Shown piece by piece: positions 23,781-34,373 of a stretch of 64,000 nucleotides of DNA (position 1 is its first letter; the number at the start of each line of letters is the position of its first letter). Origin of the DNA: Puccinia triticina (taxonomy: Eukaryota > Basidiomycota > Pucciniomycetes > Pucciniales > Pucciniaceae); NCBI RefSeq assembly GCF_026914185.1, contig NC_070562.1, positions 6,820,001 to 6,884,000 of the forward strand. The letters run 5' to 3'. The notes below the pieces were generated by a model, which worked only from the letters and a program-made list of their open reading frames with translations, was not told the origin of the DNA and searched no databases. Made by a program: the position numbers and the translations under genes.

Positions 23781-25085
23781 AAAAATAGGAAATGGAAACT
23801 CTGATTAACTATTTGCATCTGCATTGTTGAGAGTTGAGTCAGTTGAGAAACAAAGATGGGCATACTTTGCTCAGTTGTTGTTAGATGATATCGAAAGAGA
23901 GAGGAGTTCTCGATCTTGTAGGAACAATAGGTTAGCACTGTCGGCTGTTTTAATGGTATATCGATGCATTTTGTTTTGGAATGAGGATATCTGACAGGTT
24001 AAGAGGACTGTTTAGTTTTCTCCAATTCTTCCTTCAACTGATCGCAATAGAAGCCGGACCAATAGACATATCCATGAATGATCCCATTGGTGAGCGCGAA
24101 GGCGGAGAGAGAGATCGGGAAGAGGCTCAGTTTTGTCTTGGGTGGTCGTGCAAGTGTGTGTCTCCATGAACCCCTTCCGTGTAAGAATAGATATATGACA
24201 CTCCAGGCTGTTGTTTTTCAGGCAATCGGTCGTACCAAAGACGGAGGAAGCCATTCACAAGGTCAGCATTCCTATTACTTTGAAACGAGAAGCATGCAAT
24301 TTCTCATAGATCAGTGAGCAAATCTGGGGTGTTGTGAAAGAAGACATACCAGAAGCTGTACCGGAACCGTTATAGTAATCACCTGCTGAAGTAATGTAGC
24401 TGTTGTGGAATGAACGGAGGGCTAGATGAGGGAGAGGGAGTCGTTTGGTTTTTTCTTTTCTTTTGAGAGCAGGAGTGTACTCACCCACTCAAGCCGAAGA
24501 CCATAGCCAACGGTGTGACTTGCCAGGTTGGTGCCAATCCAGTCGGATATAGTGCACCAGAGAATCGAGTACGCGTCGGCAGGGACATCATCACTGAAAA
24601 GCAGATGTGAAATGATGCCGACGGGCCATTCAGGCGAGATCTTGTTACATAAGAGCCTCGAAGAAGGTGTCAGGACTCAGAACTGAGAGATGACTTGCAG
24701 AGACCACACATCGACCATGCTGGCCGCGTGGACGAGCCAACAGACAGGAACTCGGCAAGCTTTTTCGGTGGGTCCTGCGCATCGCCAGGTTTTGCTAGTG
24801 GATCTTCGCTCCGACTCGCTGAAGGTGTTACTGCAATAGACCCCGAGGTTGAGGGCGTTGGGGAAGCCATACGTCCGATTCTACTGACTGCGGTCGAGAT
24901 GGGAAGTGGATGGCTCAATGTGGTTCTGGTGGAAGTCAATCGATCAACCTTGATGGTGAGATGGGGAGCCAATGCTCGAAAGAAACCAACCTATGTTGGT
25001 CGCCGCGCTGTGGCTGTCGGCCTCGGCAAACCCCACAAAGACCCCTCTGGACTTTGGAATAGCAGACGCTAACGACGGTTTTCTG
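23781..25085. other. No supported gene; possible decayed coding on minus strand
   Basis: Short minus-strand fragments (for example a hydrophilic-hydrophobic mix around 24590-24480 with DDVPADAYSILW) hint at old coding sequence, but stops and frame changes are frequent and no family can be named. The plus-strand 125-codon frame at 24695-25072 shows no splice or start context. Confidence 0.25.
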
Positions 25086-25089
25086 TTAT

Positions 25090-25440
25090 TTTACCGGGAA
25101 TGCAATGGGAGGTGCACCGGGTCCATGGTACCGCCCAGCCCAGCCCTGTAGGTGTCACGAGGTAAACCCTGTAAAGGCTGTACCGGTAGCTCGTGCTTCC
25201 CCCATTGGAAAGGGGGAGGGCGGCAAGGGAGCCGAAGGCCAAAGGACCCTGCCGCAGGATGCTCCCCCAGGACCCAGGTCCATAGACCTCTCCGAGCGCT
25301 TGCCTTCTTTCCCTCTGAGAGATCCTCGTCGAGAACTCCTTCTTCCCCTTCCTCATCCGAGCTCACTTCCCTATCCACCAGTTTGGAACTCCCCCACTTT
25401 CGCCCAAACAAAATTTTCACAACCGCCCAGCCACCCTAAC

Positions 25441-25473
<33 letters not shown>

Positions 25474-25790
25474 GCTAAACAACCACGTGCCACACGTGGG
25501 GTATAGCGCCTTCGCCCTGGCACCCTCGGGTGTCAGTCTGCTCCGGGAGACTCCGTCCCGCTGTCCTCTCTCCCCCCTCAGGTGTCTCGTAGGCACGTCT
25601 TCCTTTCCGGAAGCCTCTACCTGAGAGGAACTTAAATGAGAGGCTAATACAGAGGTTCGGGGACCTTTCTCCCCCGACCCATACACGAGATGTCACTTGG
25701 GGAGCCCCTCCCAGCCTCTCGGGTCTCTCAAAATGTGAGCACCCTGTGGTGTGAGCCGTCATAAAGCGTACACATACTGGGCTACGGACG
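25090..25790. repeat. GC-rich retroelement-like repeat with A28 tract
   Basis: A block of CT/GC-rich sequence contains 28 consecutive A at 25441-25468, after CCACCCTAAC. The sequence after it (TCTCCCCCGACCCATACAC, GGGGAGCCCCTCC, CTCGGG) resembles 48890-48975 (CCCCCCGACCCACACAC, GGGGAACCCCTCCCGG, CTCGGGGCTTCC), so both belong to one dispersed family, probably a non-coding retroelement terminus. The A tract may be a retroposed 3' end. Confidence 0.4.
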
Positions 25791-26067
25791 GCCGTGCCGC
25801 AGCGACCCGCACCGGAACTGCCAGAGCACGGCCACGCGGCGCGGTGTTCCCTAACCCGCTGCGCCCCGCATCCGCGGCCTAGGCTCCATTGCGGCGTCTA
25901 CACCAACGTTCGCAGTCGACGCAAGCTCGACGCGGGGAGTCGCGTCGGCCCGAGCTCCCCGACGCCACCAAAAAGTTTTGGTGGCCGACCTGCTGTCTCT
26001 GCGCGGGAGGCCGTCGGAGCCGCGGTCGGCATATCTTCCGATGCGGGCGTTTCGTCAAGGTCAGACG

Positions 26068-26354
26068 TCGGCATTTCTTCTGCGCAAGCCTTGCGCAATG
26101 ACAGTGCATCGGCATAACTTCTGCGCAAGCCTTGCGCAATGGCAGTGCATCGGCATTTCTTTTGCGCAAGCGTTGCGCAATGACAGTGCATCGGCATTTC
26201 TTTTGCGCGAGCGTTGCGCAATGCCAGTGCATCGGCATTTCTTTTGCGCAAGCGTTGCGCAATGCCAGTCCATCAGCATATCTTCTGCGCAGGGCTTGCA
26301 CAATGTCACCGCATCGGCATCTCTTGTGCGCAAGCCTTGCGCAACGCAAAATGC
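26068..26354. repeat. 41-bp minisatellite, about seven units, with internal palindrome
   Basis: Units start at 26068, 26109, 26150 and every 41 bp after. The consensus has TCGGCATTTCTTYTGCG then GCGCAAGCSTTGCGCAATG and CAGTGCA. Each unit contains the inverted repeat GCGCAAG..CTTGCGC. Because 41 is not a multiple of three, each strand cycles through all frames every three units, which leaves long open frames on both strands. The minus frame 26598-25879 crosses the whole array. Confidence 0.85.
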
Positions 26355-26359
26355 TTTGC

Positions 26360-27326
26360 GTAAAGCCTGCGCAAAGCGGACGAGCTCTCTGCGCAATAGC
26401 CGCGGTTGGCTCACGCAGAGAGCTTTCATCCATCTCAAGTATTTTCTGTATCAACTTGATCCTGCTGTCTCGGACAGCTTGATTTTTGAACAGTTTCTTG
26501 GCTAGACTTTTAGGGGACATCGGAATTGCACTTGATGATCTTTCGGCGGTGGCTGTCTGTTGTTGATGTTCTGAGTTCCCCCTGATTATGAGCAACAACT
26601 CCGCAAGACCGCGCCAAGGAGAGCTTACCGAGAGACTTACAGAATGTCCTGGGCCCTCATGTGAAAAGAGATATGGCTTTCATACTTTCACAGTCCGATG
26701 GCACAAATTCCAATCGGACATTGCAATGGAAAAAAGAGGATTTTGAGGCAGTTTTCTTTTTTCAATAGAAAATCAGGTCGTCAACCTATGAAAAAGCTAC
26801 ATAGCACAAAAGATGCGCATCAAGACAAAGAAAAATTCTATGTATTGGAATTGTCAACTGAGGGCGTTGATTTTTTTATATCTATTTTAAGGAGGTAATT
26901 TGAGTAATTTGGCAATGTTGCCAGCCCCGCGACCCGACTTTGCGCATAAGCCTCTCTACAAGAGTGTTGCCCCCGCAAAACCCGTAGAGAGGCTGCTTAA
27001 GCTTGTGGCTTTGGCAGGCGTGAAAGCCGTCGACTGGAGTGGCACCCTGTGCCACTCCCGTAACATGAGCTTGTTGGTGATTTCCACATGGCAGGTGCTC
27101 ACCTGAACAGCTTGGGCCACTCATGCTTTCGCGCCTCAAATCTCTGTAGCTTCTACTTCAAAAAACCTCTCTCCAGGCGTCCCCACAGGACACTTGCTGA
27201 AAGAGAGGCCGGAGCATAGCAGGAAGGATTTTTGACCCAACAATCAGAAATAATAAAACCCTATTTCAAGATTCTCAAAACAGAGGAAACTGTAGGCTCC
27301 ACCTTTATCAAAACCTTCCATACATG
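26360..27326. other. Repeat edge and unassigned sequence
   Basis: A minus-strand segment just outside the minisatellite (26590-26380, SPKSLAKKLFKNQ, SRIKLIQKILEMDES) has helical coding character and may be an exon that the array expanded into. On the plus strand 26589-26745 reads 52 codons from an ATG and contains a Cys pair and PSCEKRYGFHTF. Neither can be assigned. 26900-27300 holds nothing recognised. Confidence 0.3.
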
Positions 27327-28262
27327 CAACAATGGGCCTTTACTATACGGATATTGGTATAGTACCATTATTGTATTTTTTTTTGTCCTATAACGGTATA
27401 CAATTTCCCAATATCTGTCATGGATTTTTTACTACGATATGTGATGAAATCAGTATTTTTTTATTTTTGAAACTACTATATCCAACTGAAGGAATAAAAA
27501 AAAATCAATACTATACTGGCCAGATGTGGCCCGTACAAATACTTAGTAAGGAGTAAAAAACTATCTATTTCTTGGGCTTGGCCCTGGGCATTAAAGCCCC
27601 CAAAGCCTTTTCGGCCTCAGAAAATTCCCCTGAGAGGGGAACATCCTCACGGAGCCACATAAGGCTGCAGACTGACCGTGACATAGTCAAAGGTAGCAAA
27701 CAACCACAGCTGGAGCTACATACATCTGCAGCCACAGAGAACAATCTCTCAACGGCACAGGAGCTACCTGGAGTGCCTAGATAACCCGTGCCATTACCGA
27801 AAGAACCGGGTAGGTAGAATGGTTTACCTGGCCAATTATTTTCAAGCAAACAGAATTGGTCTGAGTGAGCTTGAATTTGTTTAAGAGATGAAGAAATTCG
27901 TACCTTCCACCACATCAAAGGGGTGTTTTTGTCATCAATTGCCCCGTCTTTGAACGCAAGGTCGGCCTTTAGATATGACTCAACCTTGTTTCCCTCTGCG
28001 GTTGGCTGTACCATGCAAGAAGCTAGGCGGGCCATAAGAGAGCTTCCAGCAGATGGTGGGTTTGAAGGTTTATCGAGAATAACTACTTCGGGAAGTTACT
28101 ATAACTGTATTTTGGGTTTAAGAAAAAAAAACTAAAATACTATACTGGGCGCCGGCACCAAGGGCCAATACTATTACAGTTATCAGTATAGGGCGTAGAC
28201 TCAGCCCTGTACGATAACCAAAATGCCTAGTTATTGTAGAGTATAGTATAGGCCCATTGTTG
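27327..28262 (-). mobile_element. hAT element remnant with transposase C-terminal domain
   Basis: Inverted ends CAACAATGGGCCTTTAC and the mirror of GTATAGGCCCATTGTTG are flanked by ATACATG on both sides (27320-27326 and 28263-28269), a 7-bp match. Inside, the minus-strand frame 28035-27565 encodes the hAT dimerisation region: PLMWWKVR followed by GYLGTPGSSCAVERLFS, the classic A-x-ER-x-FS motif, in a copy with stretches of divergent sequence. The rest of the transposase is absent, so this is an internally deleted, non-autonomous copy. Confidence 0.75.
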
Positions 28263-28269
28263 ATACATG

Positions 28270-29317
28270 GTAGGTCCAAAAGATGAAAAAAATGGAATGA
28301 GCCATTGAGCCGCATACTTCTGCTATGTATGTACTCCACGCCCACGGGTTCACCCAGGTGCCTACAAGTTGCCATAGTCGGCGGCAAGGCGCCCAATGAG
28401 AGTGGTCTTCTGTTATTATTTTGGCTTTTGGTTCTCCTAAGGTTCTGAGGTGGAAGGCTGGTGGGGTGGATAAACTCCGGCTTAATGAAGCCTGAGGTGA
28501 AGGGAGTGCAGAGAATTCATCACTTTGATGATTTAACCCTCAGGATAAGATTCTCCAATACTGCTTTAACCCAAGATAGATCTCAAAGAACAAAAATTGC
28601 AATTTCAGGGCCTGCCTGCTTGATTTTCTTGACGGTGTGGTAGACGGAAAAGTGAAAAATCAAAATTTTTGTATACTACATATTTACTCACAATACCCCT
28701 CAAGATACCATATGGTATCTTCAGGAGCTGCCCACCTAAAACCAAAACCAACTAAGAATAAAATAAAAAAATTTGCTGATTAACAAGGCAGTCAATTAAC
28801 AGTTTAACATTAAGCGAACTGCTGTGCCCACCAACAAAAAAAATGGCAGCATTTCTCCCCTTCCCCAACCAAAAAAAATAAAGGTCCCAATGGACCTGGA
28901 TTGCTTGGCTCTTTAAGCAATTGGCACCAATCAAGAGCCAAGCAATGACGTGCAATCATTGAAATGCTGCCTTCTTTTATACTTTTCCCCTATACTTCAA
29001 TTCAAGCCAGACAGAATTATTTAATTTCCTTTTCCCCTCCCACCTTTGCACAGATCCCCCTTTCCTTTTTTTCATCACCTTTCCACATGCAATCAATCAC
29101 CCAAAAATGGTAAACTGAGCTTCTTTTGAGAACTCTTAAAATCACCTCGAGCCATTTCCACCTCCCTATATTACCCAGCCCTTCTCCAGGCGGACACCTT
29201 TTCTGGCATCCCTCCAAGTCTACCCGGATGCAATTGATCCCCCAAAAATGGGAAACTGAGCTTTTTCTCAGAACTTGTAACTTTATTGCGCTGCTGGGAA
29301 TGGAATCTTCTCCGATT
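28270..29317. other. No supported gene
   Basis: Contains a perfect short palindrome AAGATACCATATGGTATCTT at about 28702, an AT-rich stretch, and an older diverged copy (29130-29220) of the 155-bp unit that follows. Nothing coding was recognised. Confidence 0.4.
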
Positions 29318-29627
29318 TACTATGAGGTCGTTTTCAGGATAGGGTCTTTCTCCAATCCGCATTAACTAATCAAGCTATTTCCACCTTTTGACACTTTTTC
29401 CGGCGTCCCTCCGAGTGTGCACAGTTGTTTCTCCTCCCTCTCACATCCATACATTGGTGCTCTATAAAAACTTACTATGAGGTCGTTTTCAGGATAGGGT
29501 CTTTCTCCAATCCGCATTAACTAATCAAGCTATTTCCACCTCTTGACACTTTTTCCGGCGTCCCTCCGAGTGTGCACAGTTGTTTCTCCTCCCTCTCACA
29601 TCCATACATTGGTGCTCTATAAAAACT
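29318..29627 (+). repeat. 155-bp tandem duplication carrying a TATA-like motif
   Basis: Two almost identical units (29318-29472 and 29473-29627) each begin TTACTATGAGGTCG or ACTATGAGGTCG and end TGCTCTATAAAAACT. Each includes CTATAAAAA, so a promoter-like element is duplicated immediately upstream of the helicase remnant. A third, diverged copy precedes them. Confidence 0.75.
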
Positions 29628-29639
29628 CCAACCCCTGAA

Positions 29640-30181
29640 TGTAGAAGTATCATGCTCAATGTCAGTCAATAAGCCCAACAATGAGGCTTTAGATTCTTTG
29701 CCTGAAGAAATCCTAAATAAACTCAAATTCCCCAGCTTCCCCGAGCATAAGTTATCTTTGGCAGTTGGTATGCCATTAATGTTATTGTGTAACTTGAACA
29801 TTCCACACTTGTGCAATGGAACTTGGTTGATGGTGACATGCTTAACAAAGTAGAAAATGGGCGCAACAATATTGACGGGCTAGCATAGAGTTAAAGAGGT
29901 TACATTGACAAAAATAATGTTGTGGTACAAGGGCAAGCTGCAGGCTAAAATTTCATTCTACCGGAATCAATTCCCAGTAGGTGCATGTTTCTCAATGACC
30001 ATTAATAAGAGTCAAGGTCAAACATTGCAAAATTTAGTAGTTCTGATAAAGTCTCAAGTCTTTGCCCATGGTCAACTGTATGTAGCTCTGTTGCAAGTGA
30101 CATGTCCAGAAAATTTAGCTGTTTTTCAAATTGGGTCTACTACCAACCTATTTAATGTAGTTGAGAAACATGTATTGACTT
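29640..30181 (+). pseudogene. Helitron Pif1-like helicase, C-terminal remnant
   Basis: One reading frame shows the end of a Pif1/Helitron helicase: LAVGMPLMLLCNLN, LCNGTWLMVTCL, MGATILTG, then FPVGACFSMTINKSQGQTL and FAHGQLYVALLQVT. The two family-conserved motifs near the end (TINKSQGQTL and HGQLYVALSRV-like) are present. Two in-frame TAG codons (29851 and within the ATILTG segment) break it. N-terminal helicase and Rep parts are missing. Confidence 0.82.
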
Positions 30182-30390
30182 AGGCTTTTTGTGAAAATAT
30201 ATTATGTACTGGTCCGCAGTTTGTAGCCAGTTTTCCTCTGGTAATTTATTCTGGGTCTTCAACACTTGACCACAAATGCGGGCCTTGGCCGTATTCTGGT
30301 TGGAGGTGGATGCCTTCTTGGCATACCATAAGGTTAACAACTTGGGGACGTGTCTTATATTAATGGTGAATGAATATTGCAGCAGCGGGC

Positions 30391-30421
30391 GCGGGGCGGC
30401 GTAGCCGCCCATAAACGCTAG
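30391..30421 (+). mobile_element. Helitron-like 3' terminus (hairpin plus CTAG)
   Basis: The stem GGGCGGC and GCCGCCC with loop GTA at 30394-30410 is followed 7 bases later by CTAG (30418-30421), then T. A GC-rich hairpin a few bases before CTRR, with insertion next to T, is the diagnostic Helitron 3' end. It lies 240 bp downstream of the helicase remnant in the expected orientation. The 5' TC end was not located. Confidence 0.65.
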
Positions 30422-30424
30422 TCT

Positions 30425-32260
30425 AGATTAATCTAAGCCCAAGGGATACCATTTTGAAATGCTTCACTTTGCTTCAATTGCTTCTGGGTATGTGTAGCTT
30501 CCTGGTCTATATTTTTGCAGCACAGCAGCTTCATCCTTGCTATACTTAGTCTTAATACATGTGGATTCATCCATTTTTGGGTGTTTTGTGTGTTTTTCTT
30601 CTCCCCCAGGGACAAAATATGTCCCTGCTTTCCCCTTGCTTTTTCCCGCTTTTCAGCCATGCCCGTCAATTGAGAAGCTGGAAAACCCCGCTGTGCTGCC
30701 TGCTTTTTCAACGTGTTAATAGTGGCGGGGGCACTACCTCCGGCACTGTTAAGAGAAAAAAATAAAAGACTGCTGGGCAAAAAACTCAGCCCCCACAGAT
30801 TTAGAATCGGCATGGCCCAAATAGCCCCAAAACATGTAGTACATGCCATAAGCACCCAATAGGCGGCCGTACATCCGGCCTGTGTCTCATTTTTTTTTTG
30901 CGGGCAGCTTGTTACAGTAATATGCCGCGTGCAACTGTAGTGCCTCCAGTCAACACTGGCAACAGTGAGCCGCTACGCTACAAGGCCACTTAGCATTAGT
31001 GTAGCGGTGCTAACAGAGGCCCTGGTTTCCTGTAGTGTCAGTGGGATTTGAATCCGCTAAATCAAAGCTGTAGCGTAGCTTTTTTTCCTGCGCTAACACT
31101 TAAAAAAGCGGTAGCGCAGAAAAAAAAACCACCTCCGAATGGGGAGTTGATTCCTCTGGTCAGAGGTGTCTACACTTCCTCAAAAGGAGTGATTCTGCCA
31201 AGGTATGTACACCTCCTTGACCAGACCCTCAGCCCGAAGAGATGTATGTATTTTGAAAGTAGTTTATAGCAGAAAAATTGTGCATAAGCCTAATTGTACA
31301 GCAGTCATGCAGAATTCCCCTGGTGCTTCTACGCGAAACCAATGCATAAGGTATGAACGGAATTGCACACATGTCACTTCACACATGTAGCCAAAATTTT
31401 GATGGGTGTAGTCGGCAGGAGCGAGGAAAAATCCACTTTTCAGCCAGGTGTGAACTAGGATCCCATATGCAAGTGCTCTAAATGTGATTTGTATTCCCGG
31501 TATCAAACCTGAATGGTTGGCTAAAAATGGTGGGATTTACAAGTGTTAAAATCATATAAAAAAACTGCTTGCTAGTGCAATTGTTTGCAATCGCTACAAG
31601 ATAAATACATACATACCATATTTTTGATTTGTCATGGACTGGTTGTGAAATGTAGAGTTGGCTCCTATGTGATGGTAGGATTCCTGAGTGGGTAGAGCTT
31701 GGTTCACCAGATTAAGTCGGAAAGGTTGAAACAAGAATTGATCTATAGATTGAACTGGGCAAAAAGAGTTCAGATTTCGGCACATCATGGCAAAAAAATC
31801 ATAAATATTTACCGTTGAGTCTAAATGCAGGACAACGAGGCCCACAGTTTCCGTGAATTTTTTGGTTCAAGGTGTGAGCTTTGACACGAGTGATACTGAG
31901 ACGGTTGTGCTGGTTGCATGCTTTCTTGTTATACTTCAGATCGCCACAAGTAGAGAGGTGAGGACAAGCGTAGTGGCTTGACATTTCAAAGCTAATGTTG
32001 GGAATATTTTGGGAGATTGAGAATGAGATGCAGCAATGAAAGTTGTGATCGCCTAGTAGAAGTAATCTGGATGGCAAAATTGGTGCGAGCTTAGTTCTTT
32101 AAAATTCATCATTCTGGTGCCTTTGTGTCTCTAGCCTGATCTATGAGCCCAGCTGCTTAACCGTCTTCGTATGCGCTACGCAACCATTTCCTGTGAAGAA
32201 TAATTCAAAGAAAACACCTACGGGCACCTCAACATTGGCCGTTTCACAGGTGAACATGTC
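30425..32260. other. No supported gene; mixed repeats
   Basis: 30900-31120 belongs to the GCTAC/TAGCG foldback vocabulary. The minus frame 30855-30433 (140 codons, Lys/Gln-rich C-terminal half) has no recognised family. 31200-32200 is unique AT-rich sequence without splice-consistent frames. Confidence 0.35.
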
Positions 32261-32261
32261 T

Positions 32262-32365
32262 CAGTCGCTTAGCTGTACATATTCAGTCGCTTAGCTGTAC
32301 ATATTCAGTCGCTTAGCCGTATTCAGTCGCTGAGCCGTATTCAGTCGCTTAGCCGTATTCATGCT
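32262..32365. repeat. Short tandem repeat, CAGTCGCTTAG units
   Basis: Five consecutive units of 17-23 bp share TCAGTCGCTTAGC and GTA..TATT between about 32262 and 32360. Isolated units recur at about 32697, 32770 and 32895. A local expansion with scattered older copies. Confidence 0.6.
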
Positions 32366-32411
32366 TGCCATCCAAACTGAATCCTGACATACAGGCAAGC
32401 CCTCCATCTCA

Positions 32412-32650
32412 GAGCATCTCCACCGCGGGTGCTATCCCGGGTGGCAAAATGCTCGAGTTCGGCGACTGCGACGCAGTTTTAGAACCCTGCAGCGAGTGAG
32501 TGCTGCACCGCGAGGTGCCATTGTGAAAACCCGAGAGGCGAATTTGCATATTTGATGGGTGTTTGGCACTCGCGGTGGCGTTGCCAAAGTGGGTTTGGGG
32601 TGCTATCCCGGGTTTTGCAACCCGGAATAGCACCCGCGGTGGAGATGCCC
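32412..32650. mobile_element. Small TIR MITE (GAGCATCTCCACCGCGG ends)
   Basis: GAGCATCTCCACCGCGGG on the left mirrors CCCGCGGTGGAGATGCCC on the right, extended by GTGCTATCCCGGG against CCCGG.ATAGCAC. Total about 239 bp. The flanks suggest a short duplication but are not decisive. TIRs of this wording are common in Harbinger-like MITEs; assignment uncertain. Confidence 0.7.
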
Positions 32651-32941
32651 TGAGCCTCAATTGTGACTGTTGATGTAACACAGTTGAACATGTAGCTTGG
32701 CCGCTTAGAAAAACATCTATGTACCCTTAACATTGAGCATTAAGCAGATGAACATGCAGATTGTAGCTGAGTCGCTTAGCGGCATTCATGCGCGCTATAT
32801 GTAGCCTTTTTCAATGTGGAAAAATGCCTACGTTACGGGCAAGGCCTCCATGAGCCTCAACTTTGACCGCTTATTTCAGATGAGCATGTAGCTCAGTTGC
32901 TTCGCCGTATACATGCGAACTTTGCAACCATCTTTCTACAG

Positions 32942-32953
32942 ATTATATAAAGG
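32942..32953 (+). promoter_or_regulatory. TATA box of the 33099 gene
   Basis: TTATATAAAG lies about 150 bp upstream of the ATG at 33099, in the sense orientation, at a spacing compatible with a short 5' leader. Confidence 0.45.
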
Positions 32954-33098
32954 ACTTCCATCCGGCTTGAGCATATTTTTGTCTTGATATCTTTCTACGG
33001 CATTGTTTTTCGCACAATTTTCCAAGTATACTTCGGTTCTTTTTTTCAAGCCTGAAAAGGTTTCTTCCAGTCTTATTCCAGTCACATATATTATTATC

Positions 33099-34373
33099 AT
33101 GTCCGAAGCTGATTCCTCTTCCACAACTGGATTGGTGAGTGATTTTGCTTGCATTGTCAAACAGAAATGTACTTGTAAAATTGATCACAGCGGTGTTTGA
33201 CTGTCTTTCTCCATAGCTGGAAGGGTCTTCAACAAGCTCAAGCCCTGGATTAACCCAAGGCGTGGTCCGAGCGGGCGAACTTCCAATGTTCTTACTCATT
33301 CGACAAGAGCACGAGAGACGGGATCGTGATGAAAACGATCTTTGGATGGAGAATGAAAAGCTCAAGGACGATTTGAAGAAATTGAAGCAAAAAGAACGAA
33401 AGATGTTAAAAACCGAAAAGGTTGTCCAGGGACAGTTAATGTATAGCGAAGAGGAAAGGTATAGATTGGAGGGTGAACTGAACCAAGCTAATGACAAGTG
33501 TCATTTCCAACAGAAGCAGTTGGTTGAGATCGCAGGTGAGCCTTGCACATATGGAGATGTAACTTACTTTTTATCAGTAACTACATTGTTTCACTTTCAC
33601 AGAACAACTGCGTCTAGCAAAGCTTGAATTGGAATCGATAAGATCAAGTTTGGATGTCTCTCGCTTGGAGGAACAAAAAATCGGGAACAAGAAGCAGGTA
33701 TTAACACCATTCTCTGACACGGGTAAAGCTTGCTACTATGACTAATAAATCATTTGAACACTAGGAAAATGATAAGCTGAAGCGTGTCGAGGAGTCAGAG
33801 ATTTCAAGAAGCTATCAGAACCAGCTTAAAAGGCTCTTTGATGCACAAGAAAGCTTGCAAATCTTGGAGCTCAAACAGCACATTGACGCGCAGGAAACTA
33901 TGATCACGGACCTGAATCGAACGATCAGTGAACTATTTTCATCCAGAGAACTGCTTGCCAGTGTCGAACCTTCCGTGGAGCATTATACACCGTTCCTCTC
34001 CGAAGAGATCAGATATCCGGACAACCAAATTCACTCTCTGGAGGCCCAAGAAACCAAGACAGTGGCGATGCATGGTACTCAACAGGTTACATGTTCTACT
34101 CTTTCTTCCAGAAAGTATCTTACAAGCGATAAAAAGTCCATGAAAGATTTGAAGCGAACAGATTCCTGGGGAAAGATACTGTTCAACATCATGTTCTGTA
34201 TTAGAGAAATGATAGGAACAGTTCTTTGTGGGTTATCTAGTAGAGTTGTTTTCGGAGGGATCATTTTCATTTTCGTTTTTATCCTCAAACAGCAAATGAC
34301 TTTTGGAGATGAGGATAGAGTCAATGCGTGGTGGTATCTGAAAGAAAAATATTCCTATAACAGCAAAATGTAA
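33099..34373 (+). CDS. 352-residue coiled-coil protein with C-terminal membrane anchor
   Basis: Exons 33099-33134, 33217-33535, 33603-33697 and 33765-34373 join without a stop (sites TTG|GTGAGT, CATAG|CTG, G|GTGAGC, ACAG|AA, CAG|GTATTA, CTAG|GAA). After a Ser-rich start, residues 40-190 form a highly charged coiled coil (LKDDLKKLKQKERKM, RLEEQKIGNKKQENDKL). A hydrophobic region follows near the C-terminus: an amphipathic stretch (ILFNIMFCIREMIG) and a clear helix VVFGGIIFIFVFIL at about 310-324. A 28-residue tail with two adjacent Trp then ends in Met. The topology is that of a tail-anchored coiled coil, as in KASH-type or golgin-like proteins. The tail lacks a clear PPPX KASH ending, so KASH identity is speculative. 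Confidence 0.7.

Noticed and set aside
24480..24610. Major-facilitator transporter pseudogene
   Set aside because: Only short fragments looked reminiscent; no MFS signature motif and the order of motifs did not fit.
26068..26354. CRISPR-like array
   Set aside because: Units are directly adjacent and similar over their full length, with no unique spacers, and the host is eukaryotic.
25879..26598. 239-codon minus frame as a gene
   Set aside because: Most of it is the 41-bp minisatellite; frames are open on both strands for the same reason. Only the first 80 codons have ordinary coding character.
33099..34373. Firm call as a KASH protein
   Set aside because: The topology fits, but the 28-residue tail ends in Lys-Met and lacks the proline-rich KASH ending, so only a hypothesis is kept.
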